This document shows positions 1 to 13,495 of a DNA stretch of 64,000 nucleotides, piece after piece; position 1 is the first letter of the stretch, and each line of letters opens with the position of its first letter. Source of the stretch: Lutraria lutraria (taxonomy: Eukaryota; Mollusca; Bivalvia; Venerida; Mactridae); assembly GCA_964023205.1 (NCBI GenBank), contig OZ026835.1:5352414-5416413 (forward strand). Reading direction: 5' to 3'. A model generated the notes under the pieces. The model did not search any database. It saw nothing but the letters and a program-made list of their open reading frames with translations, and was not told the origin of the DNA. A program made the position numbers and the translations under genes.

Positions 1-1744
1 TTCATATGAGACAAGTCACTGGTGTTGCTCGCAACACAACAATGACTTTTAGGAGAAATCCTGAATTAGGAACTGTACATTTGATGGATATTCATACTTA
101 GGAATTAACATACACCATCTCAATATTGCTATCTATTTATGTACATATTCTGATATTCATGTGCTAAATTCCATCAACCTTACATGATGGTTATCTAAGT
201 TATCAGATGTTTCGAGTTTTTTTATGTAGCCCATTATCCAGCCTATAATTTTCCGAATCCATCGGTACCAAAATAAGCGTTGTCGCTGTCGTATTTACTG
301 AAAAGTAGTAGTATACACCGAAAAGCTCTTCAAAGCGCTCCATTCTGATAATATATCTTGATTATGACCACATATCACTTTAAATGCAGACTACAGTGTT
401 AGAAACGTATTAAAATCGACCTACATAATTATTTTAGTGATAATCTGGTTTTGAAGAGTTTTTCGATTTTCCATCACGGTTTTTAGTTCCATACTCGGAA
501 CAAAATTGCTATCGATAATAGAAATGAACTGACATAAACCACAAAAATCAAGTCCAAAAATGAGAAACGTCAAGAGTTTAAATAGGTCATTAAACACTGG
601 CTCTCAAAGCTACTATTATTCTCGGCTCCGCCAACTTTCGAATTTCTCAGGGACGCTTTTTCAATGTCCACATCCCAACTATACACCGAGCCAAGAACTG
701 TGTCTAGAAAATCCCAGTAAAGGGATGTAGGCTTACAACAGGAACCACGATAAAGAATCAAGATGCAATTTGAGTGAAAACTAGGGGTTTCTAGGGGGCA
801 TAAATATAAGTTGTACAAAAAAGATCAAGGCTAAATATAAGGAAACACTCTTTTCGTCATAGAGTTATTGACGTATGGCATAGTCTACCGATGGAGATAG
901 TGGAGGCAAATACAGTTTATAGTTTCGAAAAAAAAAGACAATTTTTTAAAAGGTCAACTCATGTTATGTGACTTTAAAATGCCAATACAAATGGCCGGAC
1001 GTGTCAAAGTAAGAATAAATAGCGAAAATGAAGAGCTAAGATCACAGGCTGACAGCAGCCTATTGTCAGAAGAGGATCTGTGAGTATATGTGAGTATTAA
1101 GGACACATTGAGCTTACAGTACACGTGGCCATCACGACCTGTACATAACCTTACAACAGCGTTTATCACTACGCTAGAAATATACCGGAACTACTTCTCG
1201 CGGTTTGTGCTATCATTATTAAATTGTTTGAAACTGAATCTAATGAAAATGTTGATAAGTTATTACAAACTAGGTACATGAAGTATACGAAGATGGTTCT
1301 GTTGTTGTTGTTGTAATATTGTAGATGTGTCAGAAATTGATTTAATAAACTGCTTCTACGAGTACTTTAGAGTATAATTTAAACCATATGCACAGTTTGT
1401 GTTTAAAAACGGCAATCTACTTGCCCATGTAATATAATCTAGAAGGTGAGGATAAACTAATATCTAATACTCAAACTGCAATCTGTTCATTTCATAAATT
1501 TAACTGTTACCATATCACGTAATATTGTTAAAGGTTACAATAACCTCTGTTATGAAAGTATGTACATTTATAATTGATAATTAATTTAAATAGTTGAGTT
1601 CATTGTCCTATTGAATGCTATTTTATTCATAGGAAGAAAACAATCGATAAATCAATGTGCCTATTATGTAATGATGTAAATGATTTTAATGTGAAATGAA
1701 TATTCATGCTAAACAGATTATTCATCAAAACTCATAAACTTACT
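1..1744. other. Host intergenic or intronic DNA, no gene seen
   Basis: AT-rich sequence with stops in all frames. I see no conserved protein, RNA gene or clear repeat. Confidence 0.5.
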
Positions 1745-2013
1745 GTAAACTACGGTGTTCCGTTTGGACCATCGTGTCTGTTTATTTCACCCATATCCGC
1801 GATGCACGAGGGTACGATGGTGAAAATACGATGACATGGTGGTACGATGGTGAAAACGTGATGTTGTATCGCGTTTTCACCAGCGTACCATCGTTGTTTC
1901 ACCATTGTACAATCGAATGACCTTTATTCACAGGATGGCCTTTATTCACAGGGTGGCCTTTATTCATAGGGTGGCCTTTATTCGAAGGTGGACTTTAACT
2001 TAGGTTTGACTGT
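1745..2013. repeat. Palindromic repeat with GGCCTTTATTCA expansion
   Basis: Contains an inverted pair (GGTACGATGGTGAAAACG near 1841 and CGTTTTCACCAGCGTACC near 1872), then four tandem copies of a 20-bp unit TGGCCTTTATTCACAGGG (1918-1990) and the end GGTTTGACTGTACA. The last part matches the ends of the MITE-B family. Confidence 0.6.
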
Positions 2014-2566
2014 ACATGCAGTTATTACGTAAACCTATTTATTACTTGTTTGTTTATAAATTTTCTCAAAATTTCGAACGTTCTTTTTATGCTTTATTTT
2101 ATAACTCATTCAATGTTCTTATTATCAATTTAGAGTTCATTAAACATCTTTCAGCATTTTCTCTAAAAGTAAATTATACATTTATGTCCGTGATGTACGA
2201 GATTGTAAAACTCATAGATCGTCTATTTTAAGGATAAGCACCCATTACATTAATACCACTTTCAGACAAAAGAAAAACAATCCTTAATTGAAGTGTCTTC
2301 TTGTCAACTTGAAAAATACAGGAAATATATATAGAAGTCCTGTCCGAAATATTACGTATTGATAAGCATTTTAAAGAAGCATAGAATTCTATAAATGAAT
2401 TATCCTATTCAGTTGTCATTAGATTTTTAATTTTGTTTCTTTAACGGAGCGTCGTTAAACCCTTGTAAAATGTGATTTTACCGCTAAATAAATGTCACTA
2501 ATTGTGCACACAATCAATGTCAAAGTTGTCCGTCCCTCGGTTGGTCTTTGTTTGCAGGTTTTATGG

Positions 2567-2737
2567 TACAATGCAATCTCTCCAAAGCAACACCCTTTGG
2601 GAGAAGTACAATTATGTTGTTGTTTAGATGTTGTTACTTTAGAGAGGTTAAATTAATAATTAAATATGATAAATCATGTTGTTGTTGAAGGAAGGTTGCG
2701 GCTTAAGAGAGAGCCGCTCTGGAGACGTTGTACTGTA
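2567..2737. mobile_element. MITE-A copy
   Basis: About 171 bp between ends TACAATGCAATCTCTCC and its inverted partner GGAGACGTTGTACTGTA. Inside is an AACAACA-rich palindrome. At least seven copies share the ends TACAGTRCAACCTCTCC in this window. No coding capacity. Confidence 0.75.
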
Positions 2738-3461
2738 TAATAATATGTTTACCAGTATGTTTTCGTGGATAGAAATGAGATTTTACGACTCCAGTAAACA
2801 TACTTTCTTTTTTCTAGGAAATTCACCAATCAAGAAAGCTGTTTGTAAAATTTCCTGAAATCCATGACCCTGGATACAGAACATAAAACAAGTTTTAAAT
2901 AGAACATTCTGGTTAAATTATTTTCGGCTAAAGCTAGCATGCATGCCAGGTATGATAAATACTTACAGTTGATAGCGAGATATCCTGGGAAATACTGAAT
3001 TGATATATAAATATTTAGGCCAGCTGAGATATAATTCATTTCTCAAAAAGATCTGTATAGGTTTGCGCAAGGTCTCTACTAAATGAATTGTCGTAAATGA
3101 GGTTACAGACCTTCAGAAAAAGCTACGTTGAACATAGGCAGAAGAATTCAATTTATTTAGAATTTATTTCTTTGTATTCTGATAATATAAAAGACACCAA
3201 CAAAAAGATTTTAAAAAATAGACCAACTCGGAGCAGTTCGCCTCGTTAAACAGCAGCTTTTTATGTCCGAGTAATGTCGTAATCCGAATATCGTGAGCTG
3301 GATTTAAGCTGTTTTGTGCAACTCATAAGACTATGCAGTATACGGCTTCTGATTATAATTAAAACTCATTTATTTTACATCAATCAGTGTTGAGCTAGTT
3401 CTTACAACTTATTATTCAGTCCAGTACTCGCGCCGAAAGAAGGGATTGTGAAGGTTCCGGT
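2738..3461. other. No gene seen
   Basis: AT-rich host DNA; nothing recognised apart from short hairpins. Confidence 0.4.
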
Positions 3462-3545
3462 CAAAGTCCGCCACTGACGGGAATCGAGCCCGCAACCTCT
3501 GGGTTAGGAGTCCGACGCTCAAGGCTTACAACACTGCACCTCCCA
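3462..3545 (-). repeat. tRNA-derived SINE fragment
   Basis: On the minus strand a tRNA-like stretch with a CTCCTAA anticodon-type loop and a B box (GGTTGCGGGCTCGATTCCC). The acceptor arms do not pair well and there is no 3' structure of a true gene, so I read it as a SINE head, not a tRNA gene. Confidence 0.5.
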
Positions 3546-4223
3546 AACATCGGCTTAGGCCTTAGATATTCATGTAGTGTGATTATATCGTAAAAGAGTG
3601 CGGCGGAAGCAATTATGTTTACTTGTCCATAAAACCACTTTGTCATCATTTAACCTTTGTGATGGAAATGTATAGTGTCGATTAGCTATTGAACTTATAA
3701 AATATGAACAAGAGAACTTGTCAGGCATGGTGACCCTTTATAATTGATCATGATGACTAATTCTATTCAAATAACAAGCGTGAAAATTAATTGTCGAAAG
3801 CAAATGTCACGAAATCTAATAAGATAATTGTTCAAATAAATGTATTTCGAAATGAACTGGAGAAAATAGCTCGTGCATCAACTGAATAGGCCCGTAAATC
3901 GTCAATATCATGTTTTTGCTACGCCGAGTATATTTGCAATAAAATTTATGATTATAATCGCGTATGAATGATTATACTCTTTGAAATCGTGTTAATAATT
4001 TTGTAAATTCAAATGTTAATGTTGTTTTGTTGTATTTAAAATGCATGACGATGTTCTGCATAAACATATGGGCAATTTACCCGGAAACGGCTCTTGATTG
4101 GCTGTTCGATGTGTCACGTGCAACACGATCCAAATTCATAACGTAAACTCATCAGATAATTTTTAATTAAGGAATAAAATGAATATGCTGAATATGCAGA
4201 TTTTGATCCAAAGATATCATATA

Positions 4224-4273
4224 ATCAAGGACTTATATACATACATATATATGTATGTATATAAGTCCTTGAT
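4224..4273. repeat. Perfect 50-bp palindrome
   Basis: ATCAAGGACTTATATACATA followed by CATATATATG and the exact inverse of the left arm. Every base pairs. A related imperfect copy (AAGGACTTATATGTATGTAT...AAGTCC) is near 62287-62314. Confidence 0.85.
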
Positions 4274-4338
4274 ATAATATTTAAAAAAAACTGGAGTATA
4301 GCACCTTTGATGTCAAGTCCAGATCAGTGACTGGGACA

Positions 4339-4560
4339 AGGATCCGAGGTTATAAAACTTGAGATCGGTCTCCGATCTCAAATATCATATTTTGCTTATA
4401 CATTCATAAAAAACAAGTATGATATTCATTATTCATAGATTATTCTTGATATGTATTTTTAACATATAACTTTATATATTTTTTCTATATCTTTTAGTCA
4501 TACAGCATTAAGAAGGGAATTGAGATTTTAGTTTGTTCTCAAGTTTTGTAACCTCGGTAC
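4339..4560. repeat. Foldback element, about 220 bp
   Basis: The arm at 4339-4380 (GGATCCGAGGTTATAAAACT...) returns inverted at 4519-4560 (...AAGTTTTGTAACCTCGGTAC). It is non-coding and AT-rich between the arms. Confidence 0.65.
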
Positions 4561-4831
4561 CATGGTCATATGACATAAAACTTGAGAACAGTCTCCGTGC
4601 TCGAATCTCAACAAGATTCTTGAAGTATTTTGGCAGAAATGATACCACTGTTAAAGTTAAAGATATATTTAGATTAGTTAGAATAGTGTTCTATCAGTGA
4701 TAGCAGATCTTTTCATTTTAAACTTACAAACATTAGGTACAAAATCTATCAGAGATTTAAGCTTTGAGACCGGTGTCTCGATTATTTTAGTAAGCTGTTC
4801 CGTATGATTCTAAAAATTAGTATAAATTTGC

Positions 4832-5283
4832 AATTAGACCACAGTTGACACCAACTGACCAATCGCAGTACAGAAAAAGTGTTTGCTAAAACACGTAGAT
4901 CACAGTTAGCCGTTGTAAAAACATTCAGTATTACCTGTGATCTCTCGTAATTGTTGACTATGAAATTTACGGCTTGCTGCGCTCGCCTCTAAATTTCATA
5001 GACAACAGTTACTCGTGATCTATCATATACAATAAACATAGTCGATATAATACTTTTCAGTTAGGAAACGCAGAAAATATATTTTATCAGGCACACATTA
5101 TTTAAAGATTGTTTCTTATTTTTCTGTAGTTTATGCCGTACATGTATAAACGCTCAGTCACGATTCTGAAATTCCGTCAGGTAATACTGAATGTTTATAC
5201 AACGGCTAACTGTGATCTACGTGTTTTAGAAAACACTTTGTCTGTCCTGTGATTGGTCAGTTGGAGTCAACTGTGGTCTAATT
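4832..5283. repeat. Foldback element, about 450 bp
   Basis: The left arm (AATTAGACCACAGTTGAC..., 4832-4940) is repeated inverted at 5178-5283 (...GTCAACTGTGGTCTAATT). It contains the phrase ACGTAGATCACAGTTAGCCG. A shorter relative lies at 6624-6804. Confidence 0.75.
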
Positions 5284-5679
5284 TCTTACATAAACCATTT
5301 TTGACTGTGTAAAAATGCTGATATTTCGTGTTATTAGTGAACAAAACGCTGGGTAAGTTTCTACTAAATTTAGACTGACAGGTTGTATGGTAAGAATATA
5401 ACTACCCGATTTCACTGACAGCGTCTACCAATCAGAATTGTCGGTTTAGATGCTCCGCCCTCGGAGGAGGTCTAAACTTAGTAAATATATGAAAATATAG
5501 CTTTAAAAGATGTTAACAAGTATGTAAACTATATGTTAATGTTTGGTATCGCTGGTTAAGTTGTTAAACAAAAGAATTGTCTGTCAGGGAATATTACCTA
5601 ATTCGTTTTTTTTTTTGGTAGCGTCAGAGACGTATAATACATATACGTCTCTGGTAGCGTGTATACGTCTTAGACCCGT

Positions 5680-5935
5680 CTCCGTGGTCTCGTGGTTAAG
5701 GTCGCTGACTCCAAATCACTGTAACTTCTCACTGATAGAGGCTCGTGGGTTCGAGCTCAGCTACCGACCATGTCTCTTTATGTGGGAAAGTAGACAGTTG
5801 CTAACGGAGGACGGGAGTCTAGTACTTGTTATTCCATGGGACGACGGTTAGTTGAACTGTCCGCCTCATATGACTCTGACTGTTGAAAAGGGGCATAATA
5901 ACCCTATAATTCTGAAATAAACAAACAAAACTGAT
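5680..5935 (+). mobile_element. tRNA-derived SINE copy 1
   Basis: The head has an A-box-like GTGGTTAAGGTCGCTGAC and a B-box-like GTGGGTTCGAGCTC. The body contains CATGTCTCTTTATGTG and CTGTCCGCCTCATATGACT, and the tail is AAACAAACAAAAC. Other copies are at 13350, 32115 (inverted) and 60189. SINEs with this body are familiar from bivalve genomes. Confidence 0.8.
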
Positions 5936-6389
5936 GTCTTAATATCCGACTTTAAGCATAAAATTGTATCTATACTTTTAGTTGAAATATGAATTAAATG
6001 GGGTTCCAACATCGGAATGCATAATTTATGATGATTTGTTAAGCACGTGTGTCTAATTTCATACTAATAAAATTTATTTCAAAATGGTTTTATTGACCAT
6101 TATATTGCAATTAATGGGCAATATGAGATTATTACTGCCGTTAGCATGTAATATTAACCTAAGAAGCGCATGTCACGTACGCCTGTGGTTGCTTTACAGA
6201 TTAATCATATGCGGAAATTTTAATAAAGTGATGCGTTTATTACATATAGAATTGATACAAACACAAGGTTATTTAAAGCATCTGTTTGAACAGGTAAACA
6301 AATTTGATGTTTTCTTGAAACGTTGATTTCACTATGTTTTATACTTCTGTAAATCTTTTAGTGTTTCAGTTTTCAACGATATTTCAGTT

Positions 6390-6495
6390 ATGCACGGCGG
6401 CCGGTTAACCAAACCACAGTTTTCCTGGACAGTATTCATACCAGTACTGACTTACCCTTCTGTAATGAGCCGGCAACTATACTCCGGTAAAATGT
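6390..6495 (+). repeat. Dispersed SINE-body fragment
   Basis: CACGGCGGCCGGTTAACC...TTTTCCTGGACAGTATTCAT...GAGCCGGCAACT. It is related to 33478-33580 and, more weakly, to 19400-19470. Confidence 0.5.
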
Positions 6496-6623
6496 AGGAA
6501 AAACAAATTATTTACAAGGTATCCGGATAATTAACGTGATATACTCAAAACAATAATGCTACATAATTCAACGCGTATACGCCATCCTAAGACATTCAAA
6601 CCATTAAAAAAATGGTAAATACG

Positions 6624-6804
6624 TATAGGATAGATCACAGTTGACTCCAACTGACCAATCACAGGACAGAAAAGATGTTTTCTAAAACACGTAGATCACA
6701 GTTAGCCGTTGTAAAAACATTTAGTATTAGTCAGATAGATCTCTCGTAACTGTTGACTATGACTACGCTCGCCTCGACAACAGTTACTCGTGATCTATCC
6801 TATA
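6624..6804. repeat. Foldback element, short copy
   Basis: TATAGGATAGATCACAG at the left is inverted at the right end (GTGATCTATCCTATA). The inside matches 4832-5283. Confidence 0.7.
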
Positions 6805-8339
6805 CTTAAAATAAAAATCTGGACAAAAGAACAAAAGTAAATGTTCCATAATTGAATGAGTCAGTCTTGTTAACCGCAAGCCAACTTTTTAAGGTTGACC
6901 TCACATACAAATATTGTCATATCTCGATTTGTACTTAGAACAAAAAGGAAATTTTTATTTGTAATTTATAAATACGGATTTTTTGTTTGCCTTAAAAAGA
7001 CAGAAAAGTAAAAATATTACCTTTGTTGCATCGAAATATATCTTTCTTCTTCTGTGTGGGCGTTAGTTAGCTGGCGGCGTACATTTCGAACTGATGGAAA
7101 GTAGGCGCTCTAAAGTAAGCAGTCAGTTTGAAAGGACCCACTTTATGATAATGCTTCACATCCGGTTTTCTAATCTTGGGCTCAGTACAATAAAGAGGGC
7201 TTCGTCTCGTCATATACAACTCAACGTTTAGAATGGCATTAAAGCAATTCTGTCTTAAGTGAATACCTAATAAATTGTACATTATATCTATGTATGTATC
7301 ATTTGCAGCCTCAAGATTATTTTCAACTGTTGTGTGAGAACTAAATTAATACCAGTAACCCGCTTGTTTTATCGTCAGATAGATTTATTGTAAACAGAAA
7401 AAGCAATAATGCTGTTACTGATACATTTTACTCGTTCTGATACATTGTTGCAGTTGATAAAGTTGAGATTCGTGTCCATACTCTAATCTTAAGATCATGT
7501 TTTTATTATTCTCTTCTTAATAAAGAAATTTATGATCGTGATACTAAATGATTGGAGAAGGAAAATTATATGTAGCCGGAACACATATCTCCAGTTTTTA
7601 TACATGCAAAAATTCATAAAATATCATGTGATCTGAATAACATCTGGTTCTATGTAAGACTTAATTTGTCTTACACATGAAGTGCAATATTTATCAAATT
7701 TAGCATAATGTATATTACCAGAAAAAATGTTAAATAAGACATGACTGGAATTCTGTTAACATTATAATGTAATATACCATCCTCTTATAATCCAGTCATT
7801 ATTTTAAGACTTTGTCTTAACAATTCTAAATGAAGAAGATATTTTATGAATTGATATATCTCTTATATTTCTGTATAGAAAGGTATACATATTTTACAAT
7901 GTTTTAATATAAAGTATGTATGTAATGTTGAACGTATGTAGAGACTTAAATAAACTATTTGACTTGACATGACTTGTACTTTCGGACGCAGACGACCTGA
8001 GTTTTCACAATTTGTAAGGATTAATTGAAGTAGACCTTTTAAACTGTTTTTCTATTTTCTAATTTATTGTAACAACAGTCTTAGAAATTGACGGAATTTT
8101 TTAAGATTGTAGATCTCTCTTGTTTTGAAACATGGTGTGTTTATAAATGGTTTTAATTCACGTTCAAGACATATGTTTACGTTACATGAAGATTATCAGC
8201 ACAATGTAGGTCAGCTGTAAGTGAGGTAGATCTCATGATAAGCCATGTATACTCAGGGCCCGGCGGCTTCGCTATTTTACAGACCTTGATGCGTCTTCCC
8301 CGTGGAGAATTGCGTTTATGTAAAGTCGAAAGTTCGTGC
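6805..8339. other. No gene seen
   Basis: AT-rich host DNA. No conserved ORF or RNA gene recognised. Confidence 0.4.
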
Positions 8340-8520
8340 ACAGTTAAATCAGTGTTAGCGACCACCTCCGAATGAAGAGCACCTTGTGAGTAAAGCCAGT
8401 CTTTTAAAAAACTATCAATGATTATATATAACTAAATGATCTCAGACTATAGATTACCCGTCATTAAAGGTCATATTTTGACTTTCCCTAGGATGGCCTT
8501 TGTTCAAAGGCTTGACTATA
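8340..8520. mobile_element. MITE-B copy
   Basis: Begins CAGTTAAATCAGTGTTAGCG and ends GGCTTGACTATA. It shares the family words ACCACCTCCGAAT, TCTTTTAAAAAAC and TGGCCTTTATTCA with the copies at 17239, 59028 and 60610. Ends are weak inverted repeats. No coding capacity. Confidence 0.7.
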
Positions 8521-11500
8521 TTTTAATTTATGTTTATTACTGTAACCGTTTCTTTTATCCACTTCATGTCACTTTCAGTTCATGTTGATTTAAGTACTTT
8601 GTTGTATTTTATTAAGTAGTAGATATTGAGTTAATTATGTTCCTGTCGCTAATGCAGCATTGTACAGTGAATTAAACACGGCACTTAATGAACTTGGATA
8701 CTACAAATGTAGTTCCGGCGACCCCTTTTTCTAGACGAATTATAGTCATGCATGGGTACAAGTTGATTCTAGTTGCTTATGGGTATGTAGTATAGTGTCT
8801 ATTACTACTTTGGGTAATCCTGACCATTTGATTGGCTAATGGGGATGTCGGTCATTTTGATTCGTCAATCATTGGACCGGCTATTCGTCGGTAACTGTCA
8901 TGTTTAATTGAATCTGTTCGTTAGCTCTTTTGTTAATAGTTGATAGGTAAGTTAATCATGCAGGCATAGCTCTGTGATGTTGACTTAGATAAGTTGTTTT
9001 GTGGCATAATATCGGATATGCTTTTTGAAGTTCAATGTGGTTGTATCATAGCAGATGGTGAATTTGTTAGCATTTGGGGTATATATATTTGATTGATGTA
9101 GGGTATGATATTTCCATGCGCTTGTGAACTATATACATGAATCTATTCATTTGTCAAATACTTCTTGTCAATATATGTGTATCATTCATAACATGGAAAC
9201 ATGTTATACTCTCCATAATGGAGGATTGAATAAACTTGCTCTGTACTGAGAACAAACCAGCATTTGTATGTAAATATTTGACTATATATACATGGTATTT
9301 TAGATACCACCACGTCAGCTTTTGTTTTTATGTTCGTATTTCTGTTTGAGAATATGACATCTGGAATAGATTTGAGTCATGAAAACAAACGCAGGTTTTC
9401 ACAACGACTGCATATAACATTTTGTTCATGAAAAACGTTCTCAAATCAAGGACTTATTTTCAAAGTGAAAGTGTAAACGCGTGTGTATAGAAATCCTTGA
9501 GTTAAATAAAATCCAAGAGCCGGTGAAAATGAAGTTTGGTCTGAGAATACGTGTTTTCATCATTGCGCAACTAAACTGTTTATATTTAATTAACTGTTTA
9601 AATTTGGTTACAAAACAAAGCACCCAATCAGCGCACATTTTAAATAATGCATTTTTTTATTTACATGCATGAAACGCCATAGTCTTTGTATCATTAATCT
9701 AAGTTTTTATTGTGTGCTGTAAAGGATTGTACCTTTCTACATTTTGCAGAAAGTACACGCATGAGTGATTAAAAATCCCTTTTGTAAATTTATGTAATTT
9801 ATGATTACCCAATCATTTGGTTTACGCTTAATGCAACACGCTCGTTTTACAATAATTGCCTTATTGGTCCGTCACGTGAAATGCACACTTTATGCGAACA
9901 ACAAATTTAAAACAAAACAAACTTTTGCCAACATAAATCTGACGCATAAAAACACAACAATCAATAATACCAGAACACATCAAAAGCCGCAAATATGTGC
10001 AAAGAGTTTGAAAGTAATTCACTTACATAGGGCCTCAATTTCTTAACATTTTTGTTGGAATTCTGAAAGTGTCTGGTTTCTCGGCCCATTTCACTAATTT
10101 ATGTATGACCCAGTTCCGATACAAGATTAAATAAAGAATAAGAATCTATAAAGAAAGTGGGAAAAAAACTGGAACGCATTCAATGACCTATTTAATCAAT
10201 TATAAGAAAATGAAAACTTTCTTTGTGTAAAGTATAACTGTACGTATAAGTTTGTTCTCAGAGGTATATCGTAAAGCTATAAGTAGGTACATGTTCACAC
10301 ACGGTGTCTTGATACTATCAGATGATAAATGATGTATAACTGTAAATGTACTTTACAAAAATCTGTCAATGTTTGACCCTTTACTTCATAAAAAAGATAT
10401 CTTATTGTATCGATGCATCGATTTATGGTTTATATATTGTGCATTCGGTTTTGTTCGGTTTTTCTCGTGTTTTGTGTTGTGTCGGTTTGTTTGTCCGTCC
10501 GTCTGTGTGTCTGTGTTTATCTAATAGCTCTGTAGTGATTGTAAACAACCGCAACAACAATATGACGATTTACAGATAAACATTTAAATGACATACAGAA
10601 GAAATCAGTAAAATCCGAGTCGTTGATTGGTCGAGCCTTTTCAAGATAAACCAATAAAAAAGCTATATTCTAAGCCTGCTGTACGTTACCTTTTGGTCTT
10701 GGTTTATAATATATTAATTTGGGTTTATCGCCGTTTTTCAACATTTTCCCTTAGACACCAGCAACCTCTCCACATGTGGAGAAAAATCATCATTATTGTA
10801 AAAATGAATTTAATTTCAAACTGTTCGCCATATAACGACTGTTTTGATATTATGGTCACCAATAAAACGAGTTAACACAGTCTGTTCAGTTCTGTTCTTA
10901 TTTGTTCTCAGACACTGATTTAGTCACGAAATCTGCTTGGCTTCATCACAAATATGTTTGCATAATTCTAATTACAACGACCTTGGTAATATGATCTTAC
11001 AGTTTATATTTTGATACAGCATCATAATATTTAACATATGTTTGGTACATACTGTTAAACTTCAATGTCAGAAAATCATAAAAAAATACTAGACTTATCG
11101 TAGGCGAATAATTTTGTTACTAAAAATACATAAGTTTATCAAAAAATGAACACAGTAAACAAAGGCAGTTTGTAAATTGAGTGATTTATTCTGATATTTA
11201 TCGCCCTTTAAAGAGAGTATTAAGAGTTTATTGTGAACATCTGAAGACTGCCATTGTTGTTATGATACATAAAGATATCTCTTGAAGGTCTAGGACATCT
11301 TCGTTTAACAACACACCGCAACACAACCAAATGCAACGCAGCAAAAATGCGACAATCTACCACATCGCAACACAACGCTTCTCTCAGAATCTACGGAAAT
11401 ATCATAGGACTCCATGCAATACACACATACATTTTAACACGTGCTGCGAACGGATAGGTGTACTCGCGTAAAGTTAACATGTACTCTTTGTGTCAAAAGT

Positions 11501-12008
11501 GCCATTTTTTGTTGAGCGTGCATTTTACCGCAGATTCCTTTGTGTATGTGTTTCAGAGGAAAAACGCAAAGCACGCAATCACTGGATTTGAATATCATTA
11601 ACACAATTTGGAGAACATTAAACAGAGGGAACTCTATGGAAAAACAGAGCATGTGGGTAATGCTAATATTTTTTATTTCTGCATTCAAGCACTTAATTCG
11701 GTCATTAAACATCTGTATATAAACATGTACACGAGCGTGATGTCTGTTTTAATCACGTGACTTAATAGAGTGATACATTTTTGTAAAAATTAGATAACAA
11801 ATTTAGTACACACGTTTTCTAATTATGCGCTAAATTCTGCCAAATATAGCTGATTACTCTGTGAACAACAATTGGTGTAATGAAGCTAAGAATGACAACA
11901 CTAGGTTTGGAGGAACATTATAATAATAAAACACTGATCGAGCTCTAAAATGCAAATACCTAGTAAGAGATTATTACGCTAAAAATGGGCACATGACATT
12001 ACGGTTAT
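8521..12008. other. Long gene-free stretch
   Basis: AT-rich with short low-complexity runs (CAACAC-rich near 11310-11380). Short ORFs here have no conserved features. Confidence 0.4.
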
Positions 12009-12309
12009 CCCAAAGCTCAGAACGTATAGAGTATTTAAAACAGTTTTAGAATGTGAAGACTATGTTGAAAGAACTTAACCAAAAAGTGAGCGTTCATTGT
12101 TATGTCAGTTTAGATCTGGAATTTTACCACTGAGGATTCTCAAGACAGGACGATATGTTGGTGAACCTCCTGAGAACAGACTTTGCTTATTCTGTGACAC
12201 TGGTGCTATTGAAGATGAAAAACACTTTTTGTTAGACTGTAGCCTGTATATGGATATTAGACATGATGTATTTAGTGATATTATAACAAATGATGAATTT
12301 AGTGATTAA
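12009..12309 (+). pseudogene. Non-LTR retrotransposon ORF2, broken 3' end
   Basis: Translation gives PKLRTYRVFKTVLECEDYVE, a stop at about 12078, then SERSLLCQFRSGILPLRI and a terminal CLFCDTGAIEDEKHFLLDC, the C-x2-C...H-x4-C element found after the RT domain in LINE ORF2 proteins. The stop and the missing upstream part show decay. A 3' UTR-like AT-rich tract with AATAAA follows to about 12570. Confidence 0.65.
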
Positions 12310-12700
12310 ATAAATGATCAAAATGTTAACCTTTTTAATGTCTTATTACCCAAGAAATAGGAAATGTCATGTACTCTTGATCAACCGTCTTGCCTCCCAA
12401 GCATATTTGTACAATTACCATTGTAATTTACGTTATTCTATGTCAAAAGAACATATATGAATGCTAAGTTTCAGGTGACATATTGGTCCAGTGGGCCGGG
12501 TACTTATATATTTGTTGTAAATATGTGATAATTATTTATGTTTGTATGTACATGTCACCGTAATAAAATATCTATCTATAGCCATTGTAATTGGTCACAA
12601 AATATCAAGAAACAACTAGGTAACTATTTTACGTCTGCTTACATTCTTGCTCAAATGATAAAAGGTTCCTTAGATGTGGTATAAGACTGTTAGGTTTGCT

Positions 12701-12886
12701 ATTCCTTAAAAAACGGTTACCGGGATATCATATTCATTAAATAAACAGTTACGGAGGTAGTATATTCCTTAAATAAGCGTTTACCGAGGTATTATATTCC
12801 TTAAATAAACGGTTATCGAGGTGTTCTATTCCTGAGATAAACGGTTACCGATGTATTCGATTCCTGAAATAAACGTTTACCGATGT
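12701..12886. repeat. Minisatellite, about 33-bp units
   Basis: Roughly six degenerate copies of ATTCCTTAAATAAACGGTTA followed by CCGAGGTATTAT. Confidence 0.75.
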
Positions 12887-13139
12887 ATTCGACAGTGACC
12901 GAGGTATTTTACTTCCTAGGCAAGCAGTTCGCGAGATACATGTTTAATTATCCGTCTCAGAACACATCTACAAATAGATGACTATTTAAGGTGAAATGAC
13001 AATGTAATCATATTCCTCGCGTGTCTAGACAATAAATAATCTATACAATAGAGGCACGACCGAAGTCAGGAGAAGAAAGAGATTGGGTAAGCCTTATCAT
13101 AAATATTAATTTAACGAGTATTTATCAAGCAACATTATC

Positions 13140-13345
13140 ACCTTCTGCATATCAACATCATTACCATAGCCACCAATAGCGCCGACATCAAAACCATCAT
13201 TGTAATCATCATGATCTACACTATCATCTAGCCCACTCATATCATTGATAGCATCATTATTATAGTTAACCTGATCCCCAGAGCACCGCCACCAACAACG
13301 CCAACATTAAAATCATCATCAATACCATTATCATTTCCATAATTT
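13140..13345. repeat. ATC/ACC trinucleotide-rich low-complexity tract
   Basis: Imperfect ATC, ACC and GCC repeats with no stable frame. Likely decayed microsatellite. Confidence 0.6.
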
Positions 13346-13349
13346 CAAA

Positions 13350-13495
13350 ATCGACCATGTCACTTTATGTGAGAAAGCAGGCAGTTGCTTACGTAGGACA
13401 GAGTACTAGTACTGGTTCTTCCGTTAAGTGAAGTGTCCGCCTCATATGACGTAAAACTCAACCAGAGAGACATACAGACATACAGACAAAAAAAC
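13350..13495 (+). mobile_element. tRNA-derived SINE copy 2, 5' truncated
   Basis: Starts within the body (GACCATGTCACTTTATGTGA) and keeps the GTCCGCCTCATATGAC segment and an A-rich tail. The tRNA head is missing. Confidence 0.7.

Noticed and set aside
4556..4571. 16-bp match (GGTACCATGGTCATAT) between the host foldback and the TIR
   Set aside because: Surrounding sequence does not align. It may be chance or a shared palindromic bias, and does not indicate a second Polinton.
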